Assembly: GCA_012270875.1 (NCBI GenBank)
Contig: JAAXHI010000368.1
Coordinates: forward strand, 1,717 to 39,420
DNA from: Candidatus Poribacteria bacterium
GTDB taxonomy: Bacteria; Poribacteria; WGA-4E; WGA-3G
Direction: 5' to 3'
Length of the DNA: 37,704 nucleotides
Below the pieces are notes generated by a model that saw nothing but the letters and a program-made list of their open reading frames with translations, had not been told where the DNA came from and did not search any database. This document shows positions 23,420 through 31,541 of this stretch, piece after piece. A program made the translations under genes and the position numbers. Within the stretch, counting starts at the first letter, position 1. Every line of letters begins with the position of its first letter.

Positions 23420-25051
23420 TTATTCGGTTTCATTGGATAGCAGTTTCAGACTGTTTTCACCCGGTACATATAGATACGCGTTTCTACCCGTGAAGTATTG
23501 CGCGTACACATTTTCCCAATCGCTGTTTGTCAGTTTCCAGCGTGGTGCGGGACCGAGTTTAAAATAGACAATATCCGCCTCTTGGAGACTCTTAAACGGA
23601 TAATCGCCTATCGGCGCGCCTCGGTGTCGAGACACGAAAATAACAGCATTGTGAATATCCTGCTCTGCTACCATCGGTGGTAGCTTCTGGTAGACATGCC
23701 CCCAATTCTGGTATCTTTCCCCAATACGGACATAACTCCATACAACGTTGACGCTGAGCAACAGCAGACATACCCCAACGACAACAGCAAGCACGGGTCT
23801 CTGGAGCGGTTTGAATCGCTCATAAAGGATTAACATCCCACGTGCTACCAGTGGAATGAAACCGAGGAATGTCAATTCGGTGTAATAACGCGCATTGACA
23901 GGTGTGTATCCCCACGTTGAACCTTCAAAGTAGAAAAAAGCGTAAAGCAACAAGTTAGCTACGAGTAGTGCAAGACAGAACACATCGTATCTGTTCCGCG
24001 AAGGGTGGAAGAAAGGGATAAAGAACAGGCACCAAGGCAGAATTAACGGCACAAAGGCGATAATCCATGTCAAAGACAATTCGGCATCTCTCAACAAATG
24101 GTGGTGATAACTCCCCCACCCGAGCGCGTTGAAACTGATACAAGGGAGAATGTGTCGCCACGTCCTTTCGATTGACCATGCCGGTGTAAAAATAAACGCT
24201 TGCTCGATATTAGGTTCGTAGCCTTCCGTCCGAGCACCGAACCCAATTTTATCATAAGGCTGTGCGACCGTGTGCGTGAACATGAACGGATCTTCTGTGA
24301 AATGCGCGTTCCACGCCGTACACACACCAAGCATCACAATGAATGGAATAAAGAAGAACCCGAAGCGTTTTAGCGTAGCGAACAGAGTTTGTCGGTGCTG
24401 AAATTGCGTGAGCAGATAGTAGATCGTCAATCCTGCGCCAACAACGCCAAAGACAACTGCTGAGAGCGGACGCGTATTGAACGCATATCCCAACGCAAAT
24501 CCTGAGAGCAAAGGATAGCCAATCCGTGCGAGAAGAGGCGCGTCGCTCTCACACTTCAAGGTCCTAAGGAGTGCAAATAGATAGAGCGAAAGATAGAAAC
24601 GGCTGACCGGTTCACTGAACCATGTTGATCCCATACCGAGCGTTGCTGGCGAAATGAGTCCAAGCACCGCCGCGAGGAGCGCGATGCCGTTATGGATGTC
24701 CCCATATATCTCTTTCACAAAAAGGTAGAGAAATAGGAGTGCTCCACCTGTTGCAAGCGCAGGAATCAGCCACGGTGCGTTGATAAATACGCCGAACATC
24801 AGCATCAAGGCGTTGCCGAACGGATACTTTGAATACCATTTACCGTTCAGAACATTGATATGCGGTGAAGAAGAGAATCCGTGTTCTGGGGGCGCGGGGA
24901 ATGAGAGTTTGCCCGCCGCGAACAACTTTGCTTGGAATAGATACGAGACAGTGTCGGGTTCAAAGTAGGTAAACTGGAAATAGATACCGCATAGGAGTAC
25001 CGATAGCAGGACACCGAGTATTGCAATGATGAAAATAGGTTTAATTCTCAT
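23420..25051 (-). CDS. GT39-like integral membrane glycosyltransferase
   Basis: This 543-aa polytopic membrane protein resembles GT-C fold enzymes of the PMT/ArnT/GT39 group, which transfer sugars from polyprenyl-phosphate donors on the outer face of the membrane. A first TM segment (FIIAILGVLLSVLLCGIYFQF) is followed by FEPDTVSYLFQAKLFAAGKLSFPAPPEH, the acidic loop characteristic of such enzymes. About ten further hydrophobic segments follow, including WLIPALATGGALLFLYLF and VLAVVVGVCLLLLSVNVVW. The C-terminus is a soluble domain of about 100 residues. Donor and acceptor are unknown. It lies on the opposite strand to both neighbouring operons, so it appears to be monocistronic. Confidence 0.8.
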   Translation of the reverse strand: MRIKPIFIIAILGVLLSVLLCGIYFQFTYFEPDTVSYLFQAKLFAAGKLSFPAPPEHGFSSSPHINVLNGKWYSKYPFGNALMLMFGVFINAPWLIPALATGGALLFLYLFVKEIYGDIHNGIALLAAVLGLISPATLGMGSTWFSEPVSRFYLSLYLFALLRTLKCESDAPLLARIGYPLLSGFALGYAFNTRPLSAVVFGVVGAGLTIYYLLTQFQHRQTLFATLKRFGFFFIPFIVMLGVCTAWNAHFTEDPFMFTHTVAQPYDKIGFGARTEGYEPNIEQAFIFTPAWSIERTWRHILPCISFNALGWGSYHHHLLRDAELSLTWIIAFVPLILPWCLFFIPFFHPSRNRYDVFCLALLVANLLLYAFFYFEGSTWGYTPVNARYYTELTFLGFIPLVARGMLILYERFKPLQRPVLAVVVGVCLLLLSVNVVWSYVRIGERYQNWGHVYQKLPPMVAEQDIHNAVIFVSRHRGAPIGDYPFKSLQEADIVYFKLGPAPRWKLTNSDWENVYAQYFTGRNAYLYVPGENSLKLLSNETE

Positions 25052-25079
25052 GACATTATTTGGTAGCCTTTTAAAAAAT

Positions 25080-25108
25080 TTGACATTCGCCGCTCAATAC
25101 GGTATAAT
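25080..25108 (+). promoter_or_regulatory. Consensus sigma70 promoter of the histidine operon
   Basis: TTGACA (25080-25085) and TATAAT (25103-25108) are perfect hexamers separated by 17 bases. Transcription would start about 90-95 nt before the leader peptide gene. Confidence 0.85.
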
Positions 25109-25207
25109 ATCATTAAGTCCGGATTAAAGTCACTAACTTTTTTGTAGCAAGTCTGCCTCTTTCTCAATAACAGGCAGGAATTCTGACATTACAAATAACA
25201 CTGAAAA

Positions 25208-25261
25208 ATGCTTAACGTTATTACATTTAACATCCATCACCATCATTCGGTCCACTTCTAA
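25208..25261 (+). CDS. Histidine operon leader peptide
   Basis: This 17-codon ORF, too short for the ORF track, encodes MLNVITFNIHHHHSVHF with four consecutive His codons and a fifth three codons later. It lies between a perfect promoter and a terminator upstream of hisZ-hisG-hisS. That is the architecture of a transcription-attenuation leader, in which ribosome stalling at His codons reports His-tRNA charging. The ATG lacks a clear SD; GGCAGGA is about 30 bases upstream. The chance of four tandem His codons just here is low, and the context makes the assignment strong. Confidence 0.85.
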   Translation: MLNVITFNIHHHHSVHF

Positions 25262-25323
25262 GTAGAGCGGATGAGGGAATATGAATAGATATCTTTGATA
25301 CGAAGCAAGTTTAACTTGTTTGG

Positions 25324-25406
25324 ACCCTGGTAAACGAGCCGCTCTCTTCCGTGCTATGTTGTTAGCACGCGCGAGAAAAGCGCAAAAGTTTACTGGGTTT
25401 TTTTTT
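25324..25406 (+). terminator. Attenuator terminator upstream of hisZ
   Basis: ACCC(TG)GTAAAC (25324-25335) pairs with GTTTAC(T)GGGT (25388-25398), followed directly by nine Ts (25398-25406). An internal hairpin CGTGCTA/TAGCACG (25350-25369) sits inside. Competing pairings exist: AGAGCGG (25264-25270, just after the leader stop) with CCGCTCT (25339-25345), and GGTCCA (25249-25254) with TGGACC (25321-25326). Confidence 0.75.
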
Positions 25407-25587
25407 GACTTTTTTATTTATAAGGTTTTTGCTCCGTTTTGTCCGCCTTCCCGGTAACGGGTGGAATCCGTGTCAAAAACGGGTTTCTGTCGAGATCATG
25501 GTAGGATTGAGGATTTTAAAGCTTTTTGAAATTGGCGTTTTCATAAACAATAGTTGGAGGATGTACCCTTGGCGTACATGGAAAAAA

Positions 25588-27024
25588 ATGAGCAAGTTTG
25601 ATAAACCTGCCGGGACGAATGACTTTCTACCCGAGCAGATGGTCCAGCGAAATTTCGTTGAAAATATCGTTCGTGAAACCTTTGAAACTTACGGATACGC
25701 ACAGGTTCAGACCCCGCTGTTTGAATCTTTCGCGCTGTTATCCGCACAATCCGGTGAAGAGATTCGCCACAAGATGTTCACATTTGTCGGTTCGGATAGG
25801 GTGGACTATGCGCTGAGGCCTGAGTTGACCGCACCTGTCTGCCGACTTGTTGCCAATGGACAACTGAAACACCTCCCATATCCCTATAAACTCTACTACA
25901 TTGGGGAGTGTGTCCGACAGGAACCCATCACCGACGGCACGGAAGTAAAACGAGAGTTCCGACAAGCCGGTGTTGAACTCGTTGGACCGGCTTCCGCGCA
26001 CGCGGACGCTGAAATTATTGCGATGCCGATCCGAATTCTTGAGAAACTTAACATCTCACAAACAAAGTTAAGAATCGGCAATACAGGCATTTTCCGTGAG
26101 ATTTTCAAACAGGTCGCGTTGGACACCAAAGACCACGGTGAAATTATATGGGACATTGATTACCTGGTCCGGCTCCGCAATGAAAGTCAACTTTGGGATC
26201 TGGAAACGCTTCAAGACACACTCAATATGCTGCGTCGGTCGCAAGGCTCTGACTACCAAGGCACTCACAAAATAGAGGCTTCCGAAATCCAAGAACTGAC
26301 CGAAAATACCGCGTCTACTTATACCGAGAAACTCCCTATGATTGCCGAGGAAACCTATAAATCAAGGTGGCAACGCTATTTCAATATCTCCGAAGAGGCC
26401 GCGCAGCGTTGTATCGATGTCTCAAAGATTTGTGGTGATAAATACACTGTGATGACAACGTGGGAGACGCACCTCAGTGATACTGCGCAGGCTGCACGCC
26501 AGGAGTTACTCGCACTCTGCGACTGCTTGGAGAACTACAATATTACAGACTTTGAAATCAATTTGGGCATTACGCGGGGATTTGATTTCTATACAGGCAC
26601 AGTTTTTCAGATCGAATTGTCTGAGAAACGTCTACCACTTTGTGGCGGTGGGAGATATGACGGACTCATTGGTTCCTTTGGGGGAGCATCTACACCCGGT
26701 GCTGGGTTTGCGTTCCAATTCGATGCACTTGTAGAGGCGTTCGCTGACACAGGAGCAGTGACTGGCAACGGAAGAAAAGACTACTTCATCGCAGTAGAGA
26801 CCCCAGAACAAACTTCGGAAGCACACCGACTTGCAGAGACGCTGCGAAGAGCAGGTAAGAACGTCGAAGTGGATTTAATGGAACGGGATTTCCAAGCACA
26901 ACGGGATTACGCTAACCAATTGAACTACGATTACCTACTCCGTTTAGCTAAAGATGATTCAATGTACCTGATCCACCTCAGAACTGGCGACACACAAAAA
27001 ACCGCTGTTACCGATCTCCCTTAG
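25588..27024 (+). CDS. hisZ: ATP phosphoribosyltransferase regulatory subunit-like (HisZ), HisRS paralogue
   Basis: This 478-aa class II HisRS-like protein probably serves as the regulatory subunit of short-form HisG. The ORF track starts at TTG inside the attenuator T-run; homology begins at MSKFDKPAGTNDFLPEQM, so ATG 25588 is chosen. GGAGG lies 28 bases upstream, directly before another in-frame ATG (25561), which is a possible alternative. Motif 2 reads ECVRQEPITDGTEVKREFRQAGVEL, diverged from the HisRS form seen in the second copy downstream. RGFDFYTGTVF and GGGRYDGLIGSFGG remain. The C-terminal anticodon-binding-like domain is degenerate. Position before short hisG and the presence of a full hisS favour HisZ over a second synthetase. 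Confidence 0.75.
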   Translation: MSKFDKPAGTNDFLPEQMVQRNFVENIVRETFETYGYAQVQTPLFESFALLSAQSGEEIRHKMFTFVGSDRVDYALRPELTAPVCRLVANGQLKHLPYPYKLYYIGECVRQEPITDGTEVKREFRQAGVELVGPASAHADAEIIAMPIRILEKLNISQTKLRIGNTGIFREIFKQVALDTKDHGEIIWDIDYLVRLRNESQLWDLETLQDTLNMLRRSQGSDYQGTHKIEASEIQELTENTASTYTEKLPMIAEETYKSRWQRYFNISEEAAQRCIDVSKICGDKYTVMTTWETHLSDTAQAARQELLALCDCLENYNITDFEINLGITRGFDFYTGTVFQIELSEKRLPLCGGGRYDGLIGSFGGASTPGAGFAFQFDALVEAFADTGAVTGNGRKDYFIAVETPEQTSEAHRLAETLRRAGKNVEVDLMERDFQAQRDYANQLNYDYLLRLAKDDSMYLIHLRTGDTQKTAVTDLP

Positions 27025-27093
27025 ATGTTGTTGATTGTCAAAAACTGGTAAAGCATACAATTACCTTTCAGAGAAAGGAGTAAGATTAAACAA

Positions 27094-27873
27094 ATGAAAA
27101 CGGAATCACAACGGACGCTGAATCTACTTTTACCGAAAGGCAGTCTACAAGGAGACACCCTTGAAATGTTCCAGCGTGCCGGTTATGAACTCAACGGTTA
27201 TACTGCAACCGACCGATCCTATCGTGCCACTTTTCGAGACGATAGCGAATTTCAAATCAAGATTTCACGTCCACAAGAGATACCGGTCTACGTCGGTATG
27301 GACGACTTCTATGATTTAGGGATCACCGGTCAAGATTGGGTTGAAGAGACCGACTCAGATGTTGAAGAAATTTTGCCTTTGGAATATGGGCATATTGATA
27401 TCATCCTCGCTGTTCGCGAAGAACGAGAAGACATCAATACATTTGAGGATTTGATGAACCTCGCTGATGGAGACATTCTCATCTCTACCGAATATTTGAA
27501 TATCGCCGAAAAATACATCCTTGAAAAGACAGAAAATAAGGTCGCACCAGCGATTTTAACACCGTGGAAGCGGCTTAATACCCCCGGTTCTTACCAATCA
27601 CCAATCAGACTCATGTTGTCTTTTGGAGCGACCGAAGGGAAACCGCCAGAGGAAGCCGATGCGATCATCGACAATTCAACGGCATCACGGCGTACAATCA
27701 AGGCAAATTCACTCAAGGAGATTGAACGCTTACGCGAATCCGAATCTACTCTCATCGCGAATCCGAAGGCACTCAAAGACGCTTGGAAGCGTGAAAAAAT
27801 TGAAGAATTCAAGCAGACGCTTCAGAAAGGTTTGCGGAGACGGCGGAGTCAAGCACTTCCTGGACACATTTAA
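27094..27873 (+). CDS. hisG: ATP phosphoribosyltransferase, short form
   Basis: HisG catalyses the first step of histidine synthesis, joining ATP and PRPP. The 259-aa protein has NLLLPKGSLQ at the N-terminus, ISRPQEIPVYVGMDDFYDLGITGQDWVEE, and the PRPP-loop region ADAIIDNSTASRRTIKANSL. It lacks the C-terminal ACT-like regulatory domain of long HisG, so it would need HisZ, which is encoded just upstream. The PRPP loop differs from the usual TGxTLxxNxL by having ASRRT. A basic tail (KGLRRRRSQALPGHI) follows the domain. AAAGGAG precedes the ATG by about 13 bases. Confidence 0.92.
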   Translation: MKTESQRTLNLLLPKGSLQGDTLEMFQRAGYELNGYTATDRSYRATFRDDSEFQIKISRPQEIPVYVGMDDFYDLGITGQDWVEETDSDVEEILPLEYGHIDIILAVREEREDINTFEDLMNLADGDILISTEYLNIAEKYILEKTENKVAPAILTPWKRLNTPGSYQSPIRLMLSFGATEGKPPEEADAIIDNSTASRRTIKANSLKEIERLRESESTLIANPKALKDAWKREKIEEFKQTLQKGLRRRRSQALPGHI

Positions 27874-27916
27874 CACATTTATAGTGGATCCCAGAATTAA
27901 TGGGACACTTTGCACC

Positions 27917-27942
27917 GGCACGGTTAGGAAACCGTGCCTACC
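27917..27942 (-). repeat. Palindromic repeat copy D between hisG and hisS
   Basis: On the minus strand the element reads GGTAGG then CACGGTTT and AACCGTG as a stem. It lies in the 129-base hisG-hisS gap; no T-run follows on the plus strand, so it is unlikely to be a strong terminator. Confidence 0.75.
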
Positions 27943-28002
27943 GGGGGACTGCAGAAGTGTCTATGTATTTCTAAGTTTTACTATAATTAAGGAGCAAAAC
28001 GC

Positions 28003-29349
28003 ATGGCAACCCCATTCATTAAACCGCGCGTCCCGCGCGGGATGCGAGACATCTTACCCGAACAGATGATTCGTAGGCAGTACGTCATAGATGTGATTCG
28101 TGGCGTGTTTGAAGAATTCGGTTTTGAACCCTTACAGACACCTGCGCTCGAATTATCCGAAGTACTCACAGGCAAATACGGACCGGATGCAGAGAAACTT
28201 ATTTATCAGGCAGGACACGTCGGTGGAAAAGAGGACATCTCCCTCCGATATGATCTTTCAGTACCGCTCTGTCGGCTTGTTGCTATGTATCCACAACTGC
28301 CGAAACCGTTTAAGCGATACCAGATTGATCCAGTCTGGCGAGCGGAACGTCCACAAAAGGGACGCTATCGCCAATTCTTCCAGTGCGATGCGGATACAGT
28401 GGGCAGCGAGAGTATGCTTGCTGATGCTGAAAATGTTACGCTCGTCTATCAAGTGCTAACGCGTCTCGGTTTCGAGCAATTCGAGATTAACATCAACGAC
28501 AGGAAACTCATCACCGGCATCGGACAATTTGCTGGTGTACCTACCGAGCAGCTTGGTGGACTCTACCGTTCTATCGATAAACTGGATAAGATTGGGTTAG
28601 CAGGGGTCAGATCAGAATTAGCCGAAAACCAGATACCGGAGCCTGTTATTGAGAAACTACTCGCACTACTTGAGGTCGAAGGTGATGCAGCAACAGTTCT
28701 GAATTCGCTCAGTGAACAACTCGGCGACTCTGAAGCCGCACGAGAGGGTATCTCGGAATTGGAGGCACTGATCGGTTATCTCACGACCCTCGACGTGCCT
28801 GATGAATTCTATAAGGTGAATGTCTCTATGGTGCGTGGCTTAGAATATTACACAGGTCCGATTTACGAGACGGTTGTTGAGGAACCGAAAATCGGGAGTA
28901 TCACCGGTGGAGGTCGATATGATAAACTCATCGGAAATTTCAGCAAACAGGGATACCCGGCAACAGGCACCAGTTTCGGTATTGAGCGGATTATTGATGT
29001 GATGGAAGAATTTGATATGTTCCCATCCGCAGTCGGAAAGACAGTAACACAGGTGTTAGTCACTGTTTTCGATGCTGACCTCGCGCCGGAATCCTTAAAA
29101 GTAGCGTCCCTTTTGCGCCAGAATGGTATCCGTGCTGAGGTCTACAGCCGCCCAGCGCGCATGAGTGCTCAGATAAAATATGCGGATACCAAAGGTATTC
29201 CGTATGCCGTCATCCTCGGTTCTGATGAAGTAGAGGCAGGTACGGTCGCAGTCCGAGACCTCTCGAATAGAGAACAGCACATTGTCCCGCGAGATGAAGT
29301 TGCTGAACGTATCCAAAAGTGGACAAGCGTGCAAAGATTGTCCCATTGA
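28003..29349 (+). CDS. hisS: Histidine--tRNA ligase
   Basis: This 448-aa class II synthetase charges tRNA-His. AAGGAG lies about 8 bases before the ATG. Motif 1 region RVPRGMRDILPEQMIRRQYV is followed by LRYDLSVPLCRLVA, motif 2 RYQIDPVWRAERPQKGRYRQFFQCDAD, the histidine signature MVRGLEYYTGPIYE, and motif 3 in GGGRYDKLIGNF plus ATGTSFGIERI. The anticodon-binding domain (TQVLVTVFDADLAPESLKVASLLRQNGIRAEVY to the end) is complete. The motif 2 RPQKGRYR form resembles the archaeal/eukaryotic-like HisRS subgroup. Its place downstream of a His attenuator means synthetase level may itself be set by charging. Confidence 0.95.
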   Translation: MATPFIKPRVPRGMRDILPEQMIRRQYVIDVIRGVFEEFGFEPLQTPALELSEVLTGKYGPDAEKLIYQAGHVGGKEDISLRYDLSVPLCRLVAMYPQLPKPFKRYQIDPVWRAERPQKGRYRQFFQCDADTVGSESMLADAENVTLVYQVLTRLGFEQFEININDRKLITGIGQFAGVPTEQLGGLYRSIDKLDKIGLAGVRSELAENQIPEPVIEKLLALLEVEGDAATVLNSLSEQLGDSEAAREGISELEALIGYLTTLDVPDEFYKVNVSMVRGLEYYTGPIYETVVEEPKIGSITGGGRYDKLIGNFSKQGYPATGTSFGIERIIDVMEEFDMFPSAVGKTVTQVLVTVFDADLAPESLKVASLLRQNGIRAEVYSRPARMSAQIKYADTKGIPYAVILGSDEVEAGTVAVRDLSNREQHIVPRDEVAERIQKWTSVQRLSH

Positions 29350-29382
29350 ATATTGCAAATGATAATAGGAGTTTTATAGAAA

Positions 29383-30570
29383 ATGAAGCGATTTTACCAA
29401 CGCCCTAATCTCACCTGCTATATTATTCTCCTCTGTTGCATTATTCAAGCAATACAGTTGACAAGTGCGGGGTGCAGTCACACCAAGCCGTATTACCATC
29501 CCGATATACCTGATATTGAAAGACGCGATCGTGAAACAGAAGGCGTACTCCGCTACCGACTTCTACTATTGGGTGATGGTGGTGCACCAAAACCGGACGA
29601 ACCTGTCTTGAAAACACTCGGCGAATGGGCGCGAAAGGATGCTACGAAAACGAGTATTGTTTTTTTAGGGGACAATATGTACCCAGATGGAATGACAGAA
29701 CGTCGAAAACATGAAGCAGCAGAACGACTCGTTCCACAACTCTCTGTTATCAAAGACGCGGGTGTCCATGGACTCTTTATCCCAGGGAACCACGATTGGG
29801 CAAGTGGTGAATCGGAAGGACATAGCGCGCTCCTCGCGCAAGAGAAGTTTATCAATGATGCGCTTGCCGGTGAATCGAATTTCCTGCCGTCTGGAGGTTC
29901 ACCTGGTCCTGTTGTACTTGAGCTGCCGAAAGCTGATCCTGCGGTACGACTTATCGTTCTCGATACGCAGTGGTGGCTCCATCAATATGAAAAACCGCAG
30001 AAATCACCCGAAACAGTTATAGAAGAACTAATAGCACTATTGGATACGGAATTACCAGTCATTGTCATAGGACATCATCCATTGCAAAGTTACGGTCCAC
30101 ACGGCGGGTTCTTTGACTGGAAATCCCATCTTTTTCCTGCCAGAGTTATAAAGAAATGGCTCTGGATTCCAACCCCGATACTCGGTTCTATGTATGCGTA
30201 TACAAGGGGGCATCTTTATAAAATTGACCAGGATATAGGTAGTACACGGAATAAAAATATGGTGGCGCAACTGAAGCGCGCATTTTCCACGCGAAAATCA
30301 CCACCCCAAGGGACACCCCTTTTAATTTATGTTTCAGGACACGAACATTCGTTACAAGTCCTGAAAGGTGACGTTGCGGATTATCTTCTCGTCAGCGGGG
30401 CTGCCGCGAGTCGAAAAGTAACAGAAGTATCATCCGGGGATAATACCTTGTTTGCGCATCAGCATACAGGTTTCATGGCGGTGGATTTTTTCACCGATGG
30501 GAAGGTTTTGTTACGGGTGGTTGAGCCGGAAGGCAGAGACGTTCTATTTCACCGATGGTTGATCTTTTAG
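29383..30570 (+). CDS. Exported calcineurin-like metallophosphoesterase, possible lipoprotein
   Basis: This 395-aa protein has a hydrophobic N-terminus ending in LTSAGCSH, a possible but imperfect lipobox with C30. The metallophosphoesterase motifs are complete: GDGG, GDNMYPDG, GNHDW, GHHP and SGHEHS, which supply the Asp, Asn and His ligands of the dinuclear metal site. Substrates of such exported enzymes range from phosphomonoesters to phosphodiesters and are not predictable here. The C-terminus (AVDFFTDGKVLLRVVEPEG) forms the closing strands. It lies 33 bases after hisS and may be cotranscribed. The 248 bases after it, up to the convergent gene, contain no ORF of note. Confidence 0.88.
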   Translation: MKRFYQRPNLTCYIILLCCIIQAIQLTSAGCSHTKPYYHPDIPDIERRDRETEGVLRYRLLLLGDGGAPKPDEPVLKTLGEWARKDATKTSIVFLGDNMYPDGMTERRKHEAAERLVPQLSVIKDAGVHGLFIPGNHDWASGESEGHSALLAQEKFINDALAGESNFLPSGGSPGPVVLELPKADPAVRLIVLDTQWWLHQYEKPQKSPETVIEELIALLDTELPVIVIGHHPLQSYGPHGGFFDWKSHLFPARVIKKWLWIPTPILGSMYAYTRGHLYKIDQDIGSTRNKNMVAQLKRAFSTRKSPPQGTPLLIYVSGHEHSLQVLKGDVADYLLVSGAAASRKVTEVSSGDNTLFAHQHTGFMAVDFFTDGKVLLRVVEPEGRDVLFHRWLIF

Positions 30571-30794
30571 TGCTTTGAAATCGGAATCGGCTCTGCGACA
30601 CAAAAATCAGGTTTTCGTGGGGGTGTTTCCTAAATCGTAAATCACACCCGAAAAAAATCCTTTCGAGAATGCCCCACAAGCCCCTTGCAAAAGATGTCCT
30701 GCTATGGTACCCTACCGAAAAAATATAGAGCCTTGTAACGGATTTATAAGCAATAAATGTGGTTACTTTAATATACACACATCGTACATGCAAA

Positions 30795-30820
30795 AGACAG
30801 GACAAAGATATGTCCTGTCT
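30795..30820 (-). terminator. Predicted terminator of the small membrane-protein genes
   Basis: AGACAGGACA and TGTCCTGTCT form a perfect 10-bp stem with a 6-base loop. On the minus strand it is followed by TTTT and overlaps the stop codon of the upstream gene. Confidence 0.6.
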
Positions 30821-31160
30821 ATGCTTTGCTTTTCCCAGTTTTGGAATTCTGACGGGCATACTTTAAAAATTCCATATTCCGTAGATGCGGCTCAACCTCT
30901 TCCAACTCAAAACGGATTTCCTGCAAATCTCCAACAACCTGTTTTAAATCCGAGTCTACCTGATCGTAAATCTGCTGCGCGGTTTTCGGTTCGTATCCTG
31001 ATTCTTTGAGGTAGTACGATGTCGCCACCCAGACACATGCAATAATGGTGATTGTTGTCACGCCGACGGCTATCACCACGATAGTCGTAATTGCAGTAGC
31101 AGCCTGAAGCACAAAGAAGAACACCAATCCAAGAAAAATCAGTAGTAGTAGCATCAACAT
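30819..31160 (-). CDS. Small membrane protein with C-terminal coiled coil
   Basis: This 113-aa protein is chosen to start at ATG 31158-31160, preceded by AAGGAGGG seven bases upstream; the track start at 31178 overlaps the upstream stop. It has two adjacent hydrophobic segments (MLLLLIFLGLVFFFVLQAA and TTIVVIAVGVTTITIIACVWVA), then SYYLKESGYEP and a heptad-rich helix IYDQVDSDLKQVVGDLQEIRFELEEVEPHL. The last residues are basic. The TM-plus-coiled-coil plan repeats that of the adjacent upstream gene and suggests partners. No family is assigned. Confidence 0.68.
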   Translation of the reverse strand: MLMLLLLIFLGLVFFFVLQAATAITTIVVIAVGVTTITIIACVWVATSYYLKESGYEPKTAQQIYDQVDSDLKQVVGDLQEIRFELEEVEPHLRNMEFLKYARQNSKTGKSKA

Positions 31161-31174
31161 GCCAGTTCCCTCCT

Positions 31175-31411
31175 TCACGCATCTTTGCCTTTGGCGATTC
31201 GGATGAGCCGTTGTACTTCTTCTTTGAGGACAACAACTTCTTCTTGAACGTCTTTCACTTTTTGCTGTAGGGCTGCCATGTCGCTTTGCGATGCCCCCTT
31301 CGTTAACCCCTTTTTCTTTTTAAAGTAAGATAGACTCAACCAGAGACATCCAAGGGTTGTTACTGAGATACTCGCAAATATAATAGCGACGATGAGTGTG
31401 ATTTGCTCCAT
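31175..31411 (-). CDS. Small membrane protein with coiled coil, PspB-like plan
   Basis: This 78-aa protein starts at ATG 31409-31411 with GGAGG 8 bases upstream. A single TM segment (ITLIVAIIFASISVTTLGCLWLSLSYF) is followed by a basic KKKK patch and a heptad helix AALQQKVKDVQEEVVVLKEEVQRLI. The size and layout resemble PspB-type phage-shock proteins, but residue similarity is too weak to name it. The gene downstream follows 14 bases after and has the same plan. Confidence 0.66.
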   Translation of the reverse strand: MEQITLIVAIIFASISVTTLGCLWLSLSYFKKKKGLTKGASQSDMAALQQKVKDVQEEVVVLKEEVQRLIRIAKGKDA

Positions 31412-31541
31412 TTTTAATTCCTCCAATTTTTTCCGTAAATTGTGATGTTACTCCATTAGAGTCTGCAAGCCCCAAAAGGATAGTAAAAAAAATGGCATCC
31501 AAATCTCTCAGTTGTCTACATCATCCTGAAACCAACCTCTG

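Noticed and set aside
25405-25587. N-terminal extension of hisZ starting at TTG 25405
   Set aside because: The start lies in the terminator T-run and the extra sequence has no homology to HisRS-like proteins; homology begins at MSKFDKP.
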